64,000 bases of DNA from Eucalyptus grandis (GCF_016545825.1 NC_052621.1:11432199-11496198), one strand, 5' to 3'; shown: positions 11,141-23,755, counted from the first letter of the stretch. Made by a program: numbers and translations. The notes: a model not told the origin generated them from the sequence alone.

Positions 11141-13716
11141 AACAAGGACACCTAGTTTTTATCTTTCAAATAGTATAAAAAAATCAATCGAATCAAAATC
11201 AAAATCAAATAAAAAATCAAAATCAAAAAAAAAAAATTTAGCTATTAATTTCCTTTTAAAAAAAAAAAGTTGTGAGGTCCGGGCGGGCCGGATCCGGCCT
11301 TGGCTCGACCCGACCCTTTTTCCTTTTATTTTTTCCTGCGTGGAGCCTAAGCCCAACCCTCCCATTTACTTTTTCTTTTCTTTTCTTCCCTTCGCACAAC
11401 CCAACCCTCTTTTCCCTCCGGCCCGGCCCACCTCCTTTCTTCCCTCGCCCGCCGCACGTGGGGAACCAGCGAAGCAGAAAGTAGCTGTCCGCTTGGGTAA
11501 ATGGCGAAGCCAAAAGCAGGGCCAGGGAAGGCAGAGGGGACAGCATCATCTCGCCGGCAGGTCAGCGGGTTGGGGGGAGCCGATTCGGACGCACGCGGAG
11601 CTGATTCGCGCGCACGCGAAGAGAAACAGGGGAGATCCGCACCGAAAAAGGGGAAAACAGAGAAAAACAGAGGAGGCAGATAGAGAGAGAACGGGGAACC
11701 GAGCACGAAAAACGGAAAAAGAAAAACGAGAAGAAAGAAACACTGGGAGGAGGAGTCGTGGTGGCAGCCTCGCCGCGCCACCGTTACCCCCTTTACGCCC
11801 CGCAGCCCGAAGCTGCGACGCGCCGCCGCCCTCCGAGCGTGACCCCTAGTGCCCAACGCTGCAGCTCCCGACACCAAGCGAGCAGAAGAGAACCGGAGGG
11901 AGAGGCACAAACAGAGAGCAGAGAGAGGAGGAGTCCGAGCGAGGAAGTGACTAAGGGAGAGGAAGGGAGCTTCAGTTGTCGCCTTAGCCGTTGCCTCAGC
12001 TGCACGCGAGCCCCGCTTGACTATCCCTCGGCCAACGCCCTCAAATTGGATCCGTACGTCCTCTTTGCGCCCGTGTTTTCAACCGCTCAGTGCATCCCGG
12101 GCCGGAGTTTGCGTCCAAATGGTTTGCGTGAACTCCGGCCCCGTCCACTCCCCTTTGGTTCTTGTATGTCTTATTATTTGTTGGTGATAGTCTCGGTTTG
12201 GGTTCGGGTCCTAGTTGAGCTAGAAACGCATGATTCGGGAGCGCCCTCCACTTGTTTGATAGAATGCCACAACGAGATCCGTCTCCATGGCTTTGTCTTT
12301 GACTGAAATCGAGTTATCCGAGCGTGTCGCGCTCTATTGTGATGTTCCGGCGGTGATGGGTGACCTTGGGCGTCGGTCATGTGGTCGTTCGCTACGTCGT
12401 TGTTGCTTGTTCGGTGTTTGGCCGAGGAGGGTATGCTCGGCCGATGATGGTGAGGATCTCCGGCCAACTAGTGGCCGGTGGAAGTTCGGCGGTGGAAGGG
12501 TCACCAGTTGTTTTGGGCTGCGTTGTTGTTTAGCTGAGTCTCGATGAGGCCATGTTTTGGGAAGGGAAGCTTCGGACGTGTAGTGGGCAAGCACGAAGAA
12601 GACGACACTTGAAGGAGAGCGTGTAGAGAAGAAGACCAAAAAAATAATAATAAAATAAAAGAAGAAACAAAAGAAAAGAAAAGTAAAGAAAAAAATGAAA
12701 AGTAAAACAAAATATGGAAAAAGAAAGTAAAAAAGGGGCTTCGGAAAGAGGAGTCGTAGAAGCAGATGGTGGGAAAAAGGTGTGCAGGCGATGAAGACAA
12801 GCGAAAGTTTTTTTTTTTTTTTTAAATTGAATTTTTTTTTATTCAAAGTGTTGGATTTGGGTTTATGTTGGGTCTCATGGGCCGGATCGGGTTTACCCGG
12901 TCCGAATCCATTTGATTAAAGTATAATAATATTAAATATTAAATACATATTAAAAATTAAAAAAAATTTCATAAAATTAATTATAAAAAATCAAAAATTC
13001 AAAAAATGATAAAAATTAAAAATTCAAAAAAAAATTTCCGAAATTTCAAAAAACTCAGAAAACATTAAAATTCGTTTTTTTTAAAAATTAATTAATTAAA
13101 AATTTAAAAATTTAATTAATTAATTTTTAAAAAAAAATTAAAAAAATTCGAAAATCTGAAAATAGTGGGGTTTGATTAGGACTTGCCATGTATTGCCATT
13201 TTAGTGTAATTAGTCATTTATGTGCTCGTATTTTGATTACGTTGCATGTTTTATTTGCATATCTAATTATGTTTGATTGCATGTGTTTAATTTTATGGCA
13301 ATTAAGATGTTGATAGTTATGATTATTACTTTAATGATTGCGCACCCGCATGATCACCTCGTATGTTAGTGGATAAGTATAAAATTAATCCAAACTGCGT
13401 CTCAAAAATCATTTTGTTAAAATGAATAAGATTAGGTACCGAAATGGCACTAATTAGTTAATTAGTGCAATCAAGTCCCCGAACCTAGATTCTCTGGTTG
13501 CGTAGGAAGTGAGGTATACTCCCATACCTCACTTGGTTTCTAGCCGACCCCAATAGGCTAGTGGCGACTCCTTTTGTGCAAAAATTCTAAAGAATATCCC
13601 AATGTCACGCGGGGTATGGGCTTGGGGAGCCCGCGCCTGATCATGGGCCTTAGGCCTGTCCTTTAGGCAATACCCCTAAACCTGTTCCCTCCCCCCGAGG
13701 GTAGGTAGCGACAACA
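11141..13716 (+). repeat. 3' LTR of the first Tat element
   Basis: A purine-rich tract (AAAGAGGGGC, 11131-11140) precedes a start that matches the second LTR (GACACCTA near the left end; TGTTG has decayed). The right end reads GGTAGCGACAACA, as in the second LTR. The last 560 bp (13150-13716) match 17380-17930 closely. Length is about 2.58 kb, as expected for Tat LTRs. A GC-rich centre (11280-12540) yields spurious ORFs; 12600-13150 is A/T-rich. Confidence 0.8.
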
Positions 13717-13929
13717 ACTTTGCGCAACGTGATAATAATTGACATTGAATGTTTCTCAAGGTAATCAGACTTAGCTTGATTAGCTTGTTCAGTTAATGCT
13801 GTAATATTGCCAATATGTCTCTTGATGATGTCTTTAATGACATTTGCTCAAATTGAGTTTGACAGGATTCCTCAGTGAAGCCATGCAGTTTTCAAGGGGT
13901 TAGTGGGTGCTTCCCTAAAAACCAAAAAT

Positions 13930-14575
13930 TTGTGGTCAGCCTTAAACCATGTCATCTATAAAGTTTATGGTCAGCCTTAAACTCGGCCATCTCCAAAGGT
14001 TCATGGTCAACCTCAAACCATGTCATCTATAAGGTTCATGGTTAGCTTTAAACCATGCCATTTCCAAGGTTGATGGGTTTATCCTTAAACCACGGGGTTG
14101 GTGGCTTTTCATAAACTACACGGTTTATGATCTATCCTTAAACAATATGGTTCGTGGGTCTATCCTTAAACCACACGGTTGGTGGGTTTATCCTTAAACT
14201 ACACGGTTGGTGGCTTTTCCTAAACCATACGGTTCGTGGGTCTATCCTTACACGGTTGATAGATTTATCCTTAAACCACGGGGTTGGTGGCTTTTCCTAA
14301 ATCACGCGGTTCGTGGGTCTATCTTTAAACCACAAGGTTGGTGGGTTTATCCTTAAACCATAGGGTTGGTGGCTTTTCCTAAATTACACGGTTCGTGGGT
14401 TATCCTTAAACCATAAGGTTGGTGGGTTTATCCTTAAACCACGGGGTTGGTGGCTTTTCCTAAACCACACGGTTCGTGGGTTATCCTTAAATCACAAGGT
14501 TGGTGGGTCTATCCTTAAACCATGGGGTTGGTGACTTTTCTTAAGTCACACGGCTTATGGGTTCATCCGTAAATC
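13930..14575. repeat. 28-30 bp minisatellite, about 22 degenerate copies
   Basis: Units contain GGTTGGTGGGTTTATCC and TTAAACCACA, alternating with a variant GGTTCGTGGGTCTATCC. The first element has only two or three related phrases at 9990-10090. Confidence 0.85.
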
Positions 14576-14579
14576 ATGC

Positions 14580-15600
14580 TTGTCCGCATTTGGTCGAAAC
14601 CCGTTTGTACACAGTGATACCTTTCTCCTCGTCGAAACCCGTTTGTACACGGTGAGACTATCATACCTAGTCGAACCTGTTTTTACATGGTGAGACTATC
14701 ACATCCGGTTGAAACCCGTTTGTACACGGTGAGACATTTCTCCTAGTCGAAACTCGTTTGTACACGATGAGACATTTCTCCGAGTTGAAACCCGTTTGTA
14801 CACGGTAAAACTATCATATCCGGTCGAAACCCGTTTATACACGGGGAGACTATCATACCCGACCAAAACCTATTTGTACACAGTGAGACTATCATACCCG
14901 GTCGAAACCCGTTTGTACACGGTGAGACATTTTTTCCAGTTAAAAGCCATTTGTACATGGTGAAACTATTATACCTAATCGAAATCCGTTTGTACACGGT
15001 GAGACGTTTCTCCTAGTCGAAACCCGTTTATACATGGTGAGACTATCACATCCGGTCGAAACCCGTTTTTACACGGTGAGACTATTATACTCGGTCGAAA
15101 CACATTTGTACACGGTAAGACCTTTCTCCCAGTCGAAACTCGTTTGTACACGGTGAGACCTTTCTCCTGATTGAAACCCGTTTGTACACGGTGAGACTAT
15201 TATACTTAGTCGAAACCCGTTTTTACATGGTGAGACTATCATATCCGGTCGAAACCCGTTATACACTATGAGACTATCATACCCGGTCGAAATCCGTTTA
15301 TACACAGTGAGACCTTTCTCCCAGTCGAAACTCGTTTGTATACGGTGAGACTATCACATCCGGTCGAAACTCGTTTGTACACGGTGATACCTTTCTCCTA
15401 GTCGAAACCCGTTTTTACATGGTGAGACTATCACATCCAGTCGAAACTCGTTTTTACACGGTGAGACTATCACACCTAGTCAAAACCCGTTTTTACACGG
15501 TAAGACTATCATATCCGGTTGAAACCCATTTTTACACGGAGAGATCCTTTTTTTAGTTGAAACTCGTTCTTACACAATGAGACCTCCCCGCCAATCAGAA
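14580..15600. repeat. 39-bp minisatellite, about 26 copies
   Basis: Units contain GTCGAAACCCGTTTGTACAC, then GGTGAGACTATCATACC, with alternative ends (CCTTTCTCCC). The first element holds only about four related units at 10100-10250. The array lies in the 3' untranslated region of the second copy. Confidence 0.9.
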
Positions 15601-15780
15601 CTAGTTATCATATAGTAAGATTTTCCCATCTCAGTCGAGGGACATCTTTTACAAAGTAAGGTCATCCCTTCGTATCATTTTCCCATCCGCAACCCTGATT
15701 GCCATTATCTAAGGGCAAAATTTAGGCGTCTCTTGTCTTTGAAGGGAACCTCTTCAAGTTCCCATTCATATAGGGGCAGC

Positions 15781-17930
15781 TGTTGACACCTAAATTTCGT
15801 CATTTTACTTAAGACTTAATAGCATTAAAAGTTAGGAATTAGTCGCTAAAAAAAAGGAAAAAAAGAAAGGAGAAAAAAGAAGAAGAAAGAAAAGTAAAAA
15901 TAAATTCATTAAAAGGTATTGTGTTTTCATTATTGCACCGCATATTGAATGGTCTTTTCTTAATTTTTTCCAAGAAATTCGTCATAAAAAAGAAACAAAT
16001 TAAAAAATTATCAAAGTAAATTAATTACAAAAAGAAAGAGAGAAAAGAAAAAGAAAGGAAATGAAAAAATGAGATCGGGCTGAGGGCAAGTCAACTTGAC
16101 CTCTCTCTTTCCCTTTTTCTTTCTCCTCGCCTAGGTCGGCCCATTTTTCTTTTATTTGGCCCAAGAGGAGCCTGGCCTTCTTTGGCTCTCTCTCTCTCTT
16201 TGTCCTTCGGGGATTCTGTAGAAAGAGGAGGGCGAGCACGTGAGCAGAGTGGAGCACTGTAGAAACCAAAAAAAAAAAAAAAACAGAGGAGAGAAACCGA
16301 GGAGGGAGAGAGAGGACTGAAGAGGAGAAGGGGAGTCTCGGCATCGTCGCCGCCGTTGGCCTCGATCGACGTCCTCGCCGTAGCTGCCGGCAACCCTCGA
16401 TCTTAGAGGTCGAGGGTTGCCCCTGCTTGCCCAGTTGAGGCGGCGCCGTTGTGGCCCTAGCTGGAGGGGCTGCTTGTGCCGCCCCCGACCACACCTCACT
16501 AGTAACCGCCATCCCCGTCGATAGCCATCGTGTTGGGTCCTTGCTGTGCCGAGTCAGCCCTATCGTAGCACTAGCCTTGACCCACCACAAGTCCGCCGCG
16601 TAGGGTTGTTGTTGCATCGCCGAGTCACGTTTCCGACCACCGTCATGTTGTTTCCCCCTGCCGTCGCCTGCTGCTACTGTTTCCTCATCCAAGTTGACGC
16701 CCTACCCATCATTGCAACTTTGCCCGATGCTTGCGACCCGCATTGTCGCACCTCTGCCCGTCTCCGCAACCACCCGTCGCTGCACCTCCGGGCAGACCTC
16801 GACGCCCCTTGCTGCCCGCGACCGCCACTCGTTGTGTCGTTGCCACCGTCCACACTACTCCGCCGCCCACTGCGTCGCCGCCGCCGAGTTGCCCGGCATC
16901 CTTGCCATTTCCCCTCGTCGCTGCCAAGAGGCCTTGGAGAAGGAGGCACGAACCGTGTTAGAATCGGGTCGGGCAAATCTCCAAACCGGGTAGGGTTTTT
17001 TTTCCACTTGGGCTGTCACAACGGGCCATCTGATTTATAGGCTTTAGTTGGGCTTTTCGGGCTCAAGCCGGGTGGGCTTGTTTTGGCTATGGGCCTACAT
17101 GCGTGGGCTGACCTTTTGCGGAGGTTGGGCTGCTGGTTGAGCCCAATCCGAACCAAGGAAAGGCCCGACCAAGGTTGGTCGGGCCAATTGGCCTAGCCCC
17201 CCAATCGGACCGAACCGGGGTCGGTCGGGCAGGACCGGACCCGATCTCTATGCCAATCGAGCCGAACCCGGTCGGTCGACTGGACCCGACCCGATATATA
17301 TATATTTAAATTAAAAATTAAAAAAATTAAAAAAATTAAAAAAAAATTAAAAAAATTAAAAAAATAAAATTTGCAAAACCAAAATGATGGGGTTTGGTTA
17401 GGAATTGTTTTTGTATTGCATTTTTAGTGTAATTAGGCATTTATTTGCTAGTATATTGATTATATAGCATGTTTTTTTGCATATTTATTTATGTGTAATT
17501 GCATTGCTTAATTTTATTACAATTAGGATATTGTGATTATTATTTTAATGATTGCACACTCGCATGATCACCTCACATGTTAGTGGATAGGTATAAAATC
17601 AATCAAAATTGCTTGACAAAAACCGTTTCTTTTAAAATGAACAAGATTAGGTATTGAAATGGCATTAATTGGTTAATTAGTGTAATCAAGTCCCTGACCC
17701 TAGATTCTCTAGTTGCGTTAGGAAGTAAGGTCTACTCTCATACCTCACTTGGTTTCTAGCTGACCCCGATAGGCTAGTGGCGACTCCTTTTTGCGAAATT
17801 CATTGGAATACCCCAATGTCATGCGAGGTATGGGCTTGGAAGAGCTCGCGCCTAATCATGGGCTTTAGGTCCGTCCTTTAGACAATACCCCTAAACCTAT
17901 TCCCTCCCCCGAGGGGTAGGTTGCGACAAC
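15781..17930 (+). repeat. 3' LTR of the second Tat element copy
   Basis: Starts TGTTGACACCTAAATTTCG directly after the polypurine tract and ends at GGTTGCGACAAC. TGTTG at the left and CAAC(A) at the right are the inverted LTR tips. About 2.15 kb. The 16080-17000 part is GC-rich and yields spurious ORFs; 17290-17370 is A/T-rich. Confidence 0.85.
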
Positions 17931-17934
17931 TACT

Positions 17935-18091
17935 AGGCCCACATCTTGATACTCTATAACACAAAGTTGTTGCTCCCGTTAAATTTCTCAATTTCAGATT
18001 TCCTTAACAAAATTTTCAGATAATAATCAGACAAGAAAAAACTCCAAATCACAATCAAGAAATCTGATCCCAACCAAGCTTTGATACCAAT
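17935..18091 (-). pseudogene. Copia gag start and primer binding site, remnant
   Basis: Reading the minus strand, TTGGTATCAAAGC (18078-18090) matches the initiator-Met tRNA primer site used by plant copia elements, one base from the LTR tip. The next bases encode text like EIEKFNGSNNF, the first residues of copia gag. The remnant is cut off by the Tat LTR. Confidence 0.65.
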
Positions 18092-18882
18092 TGTTGGAAT
18101 ATAATACACGGAAACAACAAAATCTTGTAATTTACGTCAACACGAAATCACCAGAGAAATAATAAGGACACTAGAAATTTACGTGGTTCGGTTTGAGTAT
18201 TGATACCTACGTCCACGGGGAGAACCATCGCAGCAAATAATCCACTATAATCGGAGAATCAGAGTTTACAATCGCTCACACGTTCGAGTGTTTCCCACAC
18301 CTATATTTAACCCAAAACCTAAAATGTTTATAAATAAACAACTCACTTGGACATAAACTCACAACACAAAATTATCGTGCGTTCAAGTTCAAACGAAACA
18401 CTCTACGTACGTCAAAACAAGAACATCATCTTTTTTTTTTTTTTTTTTTCTTTAACGTACCTATCTTCTTCGTAGGCTTCAGCAAGCGGCGCTCCTTGTC
18501 CTTTTACGTGCAGAGGGTTTCAGCGACTCTTTCTTCCTTTTTAGAGCATCAGCGGGACTTTCGGAAAGAAAGAAAGAAGACCTGTTTTATACGTGTGTGT
18601 GCCCAAAAGGTCAAAACTTTGACCTGGGGCCCACCTCCTTTTGGCTTCACGTGGGAGAGAGACGCTGCGGAGGCTTCTTTCTTCGGCGTGGAATATGTGT
18701 GTTCCCAAAGTCAAACATTTGACTTTGGGCCCTCATAACTAACTTTATTCGGCCTCCTCCTGCATACGAAGAATAAAACTTTCCTGCATTTTTTTTTATT
18801 CTATTTTATTTCCTCTTTTGTAAATCTTCAAGAGTCCTTTTATATTACTTGGGAAATTTTTATCAATAAATTCAGTTTAACA
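18092..18882 (-). repeat. LTR of a minus-strand copia element
   Basis: The left tip TGTTGGAATATA adjoins the primer site. The right tip is proposed at TTTAACA (18876-18882), where P450-block sequence resumes soon after. GTGGTTCGG and CCTACGTCCAC inside (18182-18219) are shared with the copia LTR at 57397. The right boundary is inferred. Confidence 0.55.
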
Positions 18883-21800
18883 AATCGTTATCCAAATTCA
18901 AATTCAAGACATTAATATAATATGTCTGACCAATAAATAAATAGTGAGCAGACATTTTCTTTGCACCCGCCTTTGTTGACCTGAATTAATATAAAGAACT
19001 GCTTCTTGGGTTCGATTTAAAAGTTAAATAGATTATTCAAACAGTGCCAAATTAGAATAAGAGTGACATGAGATGATTGGTAGATCCAATGAAACTTGCT
19101 AACATGAATCGTAAGGAAGTACGGAGTTGATTTTTCAGATGCACTTCAGACAAGTTTCCAATTTCAATTTCGCTAACTCTTCGATATGAAATATCCCGTG
19201 AGATCATCGAAGGTATTCTGGATGCCATTAGCAAAGTGTGGCTGCGTTTGTTGACCTAAATTAATGTAAAGACTTGCTTCTTGGGTTCGATTTAAAAGTT
19301 AAAAGATTATTAAAATGGTGCCAAATTAAAGTATTGAAAAAGTAACTTGAGACGATTGGTAGATCCTGTTAAAATATGTTTTAAGTTTAAGCATGTAAAG
19401 GAAAGTCTTGACATGAATCATAGGGAAGTGTGGAGTCAAATTTTCATTTGCACTTCGGACAAGTTTCGAACTTCAATTTTGGTACTCCTTGGATATGGAA
19501 AATCTAGTGGGATCATCGAAGGAAAATATAATAGGAAAGTTCATGTGTTGACTTTTGAATAAAAGTAAAAGATATTCTGGAGCAAAGCTAGGGACGTAGC
19601 TTTCCTTCTACAAGTTGTTGTCGGTTTCCAATGTTGTTATGCGGGAATTAGGGGGATATTGATCCCATGCTCTATATAAATATATAATTATTTTGCCTAG
19701 GAGGTGAACGTGAAGTAGAAGGCACTGGTGACGGCACATCTATTTGTTTGGATTAAAATTCGTTGAGATTTTCATCTTGGCGCTGCACCTCTTCTTGTCA
19801 ACGGTCGGTTGAGTGATCGTAGGTGGAAACCAAGGTAGCGAGCTACCTGTGAAGGCTGTTCCCACTAATCTCCTAATGAGGCACCAAACAGAATTATTTT
19901 CTTTATTTTAACGTGCCGATACCCACACGCTTCACACCCCCTAATTAGTTGCGAATATTTTTCTTCTCCAACCAAGTAGGGAATACCGACAATTTTACAC
20001 TAAAGAAGAGCTGAACATTGGCAACTCTTTGCTTCAAATCATTCTCATACCAAATTCCCTCTAGAGGGTCATTGAATGTGTTTCATCTTTGCATATGTGA
20101 GATAGCCAATTAAATTCTTGTGGTAAGAATTCATGTATAATTCTTTCATGAGATTGATAAATTATTTTGTGAAGAATTGTGGAGTTAAACACTGCATGTG
20201 TTATTGGGTGTAATTGCGGCTTGGGAAACACTAAAAGTGCTTAAATGACTTGAATGTGGTTATAATATCTGTGTATCACTTGATTTATAGTGGAATTTAT
20301 TATTGCTCTCATCGTGGATATGGTATTTGATCTATTTTCTTTATTATGTATATTTTATAATTCGATCACTCGTTTTCCGCAACAGATCTAATCCCACTTT
20401 ATGTAAGATAACATGTCTTTTGTTTTCTTGTACTCTGAAATTTTCTTGTTGTTGTAACTCAATCTTGTTAATTAGTAAAAATCCACAATTTTAGGGTCAA
20501 CGTGAGTGTCTAAATTATGGAATGGGATTGAAGATTAAAACAGATACGGGAACAAAACCAAATTTTCACCAGGAGAAGTCTTGAAGTGAAGCAGGGGCAC
20601 TTGCCCCACTGAACATGTATTGGCGTCGTCCTTACATGCTACTGGATACAAATATTTTACAAATGCAAATCTCAAGAAAAGGCATTATTAAAGATGCGTG
20701 CCGGATTGAGAAATTTAGGTTCAACGGGTGGATCAAAGAATTTGTGATTAAATTTTCTTGTTCAGTTAATGCCTAGAACACTGATGCATTGTAGATTCGA
20801 AGATCTAGTCGTCGAGTCTTATATGCATAAGCATAACTTGAATTTAATGCGATCCTTTACTCTTTCGGCACACTTGTCTGCGCCGAAGCACATGACTTTG
20901 ATATGCATGCATGTCGACGTTGGACCTTATTTGCTAATTCGGTCTTGTTCACTTACCGCAAATGATCAGGCGAATATTGATGGGCGACTATTGTAACTCC
21001 GACATGCAATGTCATGGTTTAGAGGTTTTCAAGATCTAATGAATTGAGGAACTATCTAAGATGATCGGCGAGTCTTGAGGTCTCTAAGTGCCTAGAGTTT
21101 CTTGAGTATTCTAGAATACTCTCAAGCGCAACATGAAAAATATTCATTATTCTAGAGTATTCTTGTAATTAATGAGGATAATTGATAAATGGGGGATGGA
21201 ATCTCCACCATTAGATTAGAGGGGTTGATATATAAATAAGAGTCACCTCCCACTCATTTGTATCATTTAAAATCTAGAGGTTTTATCTATATGAATTTTT
21301 TTCTCTATAATCCTTGTGAATGTGGTGAGCTAAGTAACACCGATAGTGATGTGCGACATGATACGATAATATGTATGTTTTATAAAAAATAGAGAATTAT
21401 GACATGTTGGGACATGTTGGAATACGTTGTATATTAAATGTAAATTTATATATATACACATGATAAATTATCATTTTTACAATTATTTTAATCCAATTAA
21501 TTTGATTCAAATTCACAAAAAAATAAATTAATAAAATGGAGCCTAGAATGAATTTACACTGAAAATATTGATATATTATTTATTAATATCATTTATTGTT
21601 TCAATTTAATAAATTTAACCTCATTCTAATAATCCATGAAACTATAATACTGTAAAGGACATGTGACGATTAGTAAATTTTGTTAAAATATGTATTGAGT
21701 TTAAGCCTATAAACGAAAGTCCTAACATGAATCGTAGGAAAGCGCGGAATGAAATTTTTGAGATGCACTTCGGACAAGGTTCGAACTTCAATTTCAGTAA

Positions 21801-22350
21801 CTCTAGGATATGGAATATCCCATTGGATCATCGAAGGAAACAATCAGAGGAAAGTTCATATGATGACTTTTGAATAAAATATTCTAGACAACATCAGCAA
21901 AGCGGGAGACGTAGCTTTGCTTTTACAAGTCCTCGATCGTTTCCAATGTTGGCCTACAGCATTAAGAGGGATATTGATCCCATGCTCCATATAAATATAT
22001 AATTATTTTGTCATGGAGGTGAGCGTGAAGCAAAAGGCATTGGTGGTGATACATCTATTTGTTTGGATTAAAATTTGCGAGATTTTCATCCCCTCGCCAA
22101 TTACATCTTTACATATGTGAGATAGCAAATTAAATTTTTGTGGTAAGAATTCATGTATAATACTTTTGTGAGATTGAGAAATTATTCCATAAGAAATTCT
22201 GGAGTTAAACATTGTTTGCGTTATTTGGTGTAATTAAGGCTTGGCTAACATTGAAAGTGCTTGAGTGACTCAAGTATGATTGTAATCTAAGTAGCACAAA
22301 TACTGACATGATGTTTATCAAAAAATAAAGAATTTTAATATATTGGGATA
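18883..22350. repeat. P450-upstream duplicated block, copy 1 (gene absent)
   Basis: ATGTCTGACCAA and GAGCAGAC near 18920-18955 and the following GACCTGAATTAATATAAAG match the sequence upstream of the CYP714 gene at 36225-40425 (40645-40750) and, more weakly, that upstream of the pseudogene. The block then holds partial tandem monomers (18960-19250, 19250-20390), an LTR-like module (20395-21335) and another monomer (21650-22350). No coding sequence is recognisable. The P450 expected to the left has been replaced by transposons. Confidence 0.7.
20395..21335 (+). repeat. LTR-like module, copy 1 of 4
   Basis: The block from AACATGTCTTTTGTTTTC to GTGAATGTGGTGAGC recurs at 34485, 43124 and 60240. 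The right part has a TATA-like ATATATAAATAAGAG at 21228-21242, followed by CACTCATTTGTATCATTT and CCTTGTGAATGTGG, which look like the R-U5 part of a plant copia LTR. I cannot fix the LTR tips or a TSD. Confidence 0.5.
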
Positions 22351-23613
22351 CGTTGTATATTAGATGTACATTAAGGCCCCTAATATATCCCACCTTGCAG
22401 GCGTCGAACCTTACAAGTACATACGCATGTCCTTGTCTCGTTTTGTTGCCACTAACCTGTTCGTTCGTAATGTTTATTTTCAGCATCTTAATTGTTTTCC
22501 TTTCGTTTAGGAACCTGGGCCTTTCAAGTCTTTGAATTTGTCCAAGTGGATCAATTCGGCAAAGCCCATATCATAAGTGTTCTTGAAAGAACAGAGGGTT
22601 AAATAAATGGATAAGAAAATATATTGGACTTCAGGCAATACAGGCTCATTTTTCAAAAGACTCGTAAGAGTCCATTGGACCTCAAGTGTCCTTTGGCCCA
22701 TTCCGCTTAAGTGAATTTTAATCCAATAAAACCCAAAGCAGCCCAAGATTGCATTTCGCCTTTCCATGATCCGTAGACAAACCATTACTTCACTTGCAAT
22801 AAGGTAAACAGAACCGATCCACGTCAACCAGCGATCGCATTTCGGCGATATATGGATCCAGTAAACCATAACTTCTAATTAAACAAAAGAGACAGAACTT
22901 ACGAAGCACATCAAAGACTGTCTTTCTTACTTGAGGATTTTCAAAATCTTGTCAAATTTCTATTAAATGAAATATGGAGCTCCGTTTTTTTTTTCTTTCC
23001 TTTTTATTCCAATTTTCGTGGGCTATATACATAAAAGATAAAGGCACAGCAAATGCTCACCAAATTATCACTCTATTTGTGATCATCTAATATTTGCGCC
23101 AGAGGGTGAAAACTTGGGAAAAAGATTCAACATTTCCCAATTTTTTATGATAGCTTGCAGAAGAACATCACTGCCATTTGTATAAAACTCCTTTTTTTGG
23201 GCCGTCACTTATATACAAAATTTCAAAAGCTTAAATCGATGTATTACAAGTAAAGTAGGATACATTAATTGCTTCCCATTACATGACAGTCCCAACGTGG
23301 GATTTCTTTCGGTTAATAGTCTGACATCCTCACATGTAAAATTTAACAAAGTGACAATTTAACTATGAGAACCGACGAAATGTCATTGAAGAATATGGTG
23401 TGCAGAATTTATACTAATGTCAAACAACAGTTGGGATACAAGAATGTGGAATTGACTATTTCGGGAAAAAAAACTAGTAATCATAGTTCAAGAAGAGATA
23501 AGTAGAACACTAACAAGAGTTACTGATACGAATCGTTTTGTCAGTTGAGCAAATAAAATATGATGCGCCGTTATTATAAAGAGAAAAGCGCTTTCACATT
23601 TTCTTAATTTGAA
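22350..23613. other. Intergenic region 3' of the CYP714 pseudogene
   Basis: No supported gene. 23330-23570 resembles 36000-36200, the region 3' of the other P450 (AGAATTTAT, TTGACTATTTCGGG, AAGTAGAACACTAA), so the segmental duplication reaches past the gene. A minus-strand 120-codon ORF at 22507-22869 has no recognisable family. Confidence 0.5.
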
Positions 23614-23639
23614 ATGTTGAAAAAGATTTTCCTTCAAAG

Positions 23640-23755
23640 GTTAGAATCTCCTTACTTTAAGATCCACTCCAAATTCAGGCTCTATGACCAACCTCAGAGC
23701 TGGGGAGTGTCTATACTGGGCGAGATTGACCAGGAGAAGTTGGAAATTATGACCA
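23640..23755 (-). pseudogene. CYP714 pseudogene exon 5, 3' stub
   Basis: About 38 codons matching the C-terminal end of the sister gene (sequence around ATCCACTCCAAATTCAGGCT), ending in TAA at 23640-23642. The ExxR helix, PERF and heme-binding cysteine parts are missing. Confidence 0.75.

Larger units (their letters stand above)
1..13716 (+). mobile_element. Ty3/gypsy retrotransposon, Tat lineage, decayed, 5' end outside window
   Basis: The order gag, protease, reverse transcriptase, RNase H, second RNase H, integrase is seen by reading the + strand across frames, followed by about 3 kb of non-coding sequence and a 3' LTR. Integrase after RT/RNase H is the Ty3/gypsy order. A second RNase H domain, a very long LTR and minisatellites between pol and the 3' LTR are known traits of the Tat/Ogre group. 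Many stops and frameshifts split every domain, so the copy is dead. The 5' LTR, primer site and any TSD lie left of the window. Confidence 0.85.
13717..15780 (+). mobile_element. Second Tat element copy, 3' untranslated fragment only
   Basis: Directly after the first LTR the sequence jumps to an equivalent of about 9815 of the first element (AATGTTT, TTAGCTTGATTA, then CAGTGAAGCCATGCAGTTTT). No primer site or coding region follows the LTR, so the second copy has lost its gag-pol. It ends in a purine tract (ATAGGGGCAGC, 15770-15780) next to its LTR. Confidence 0.8.

Noticed and set aside
10704..11849. A 381-codon + strand ORF, the longest in the window
   Set aside because: Its first third is the 43-bp minisatellite and the rest is LTR. 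The composition is repetitive and no domain is visible.
11347..11910. A 187-codon minus-strand ORF
   Set aside because: Same reason: GC-rich LTR interior, antisense to other chance ORFs, no domain.
12334..12846. A 170-codon minus-strand ORF rich in Phe
   Set aside because: It translates a poly-purine stretch of the LTR.
14580..15600. Regular 39-bp direct repeats that look like a CRISPR array
   Set aside because: Units abut or grade into each other with no unique spacers, they lie in a retrotransposon 3' UTR, and the DNA is from a plant.
16021..16692. A 223-codon minus-strand ORF
   Set aside because: It lies in the GC-rich part of an LTR, has low-complexity Ser/Phe/Arg text and overlaps several rival ORFs.
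22507..22869. A 120-codon minus-strand ORF beginning MVYWIHISP
   Set aside because: No recognisable family, no splice or promoter context, and the length is possible by chance in this composition.
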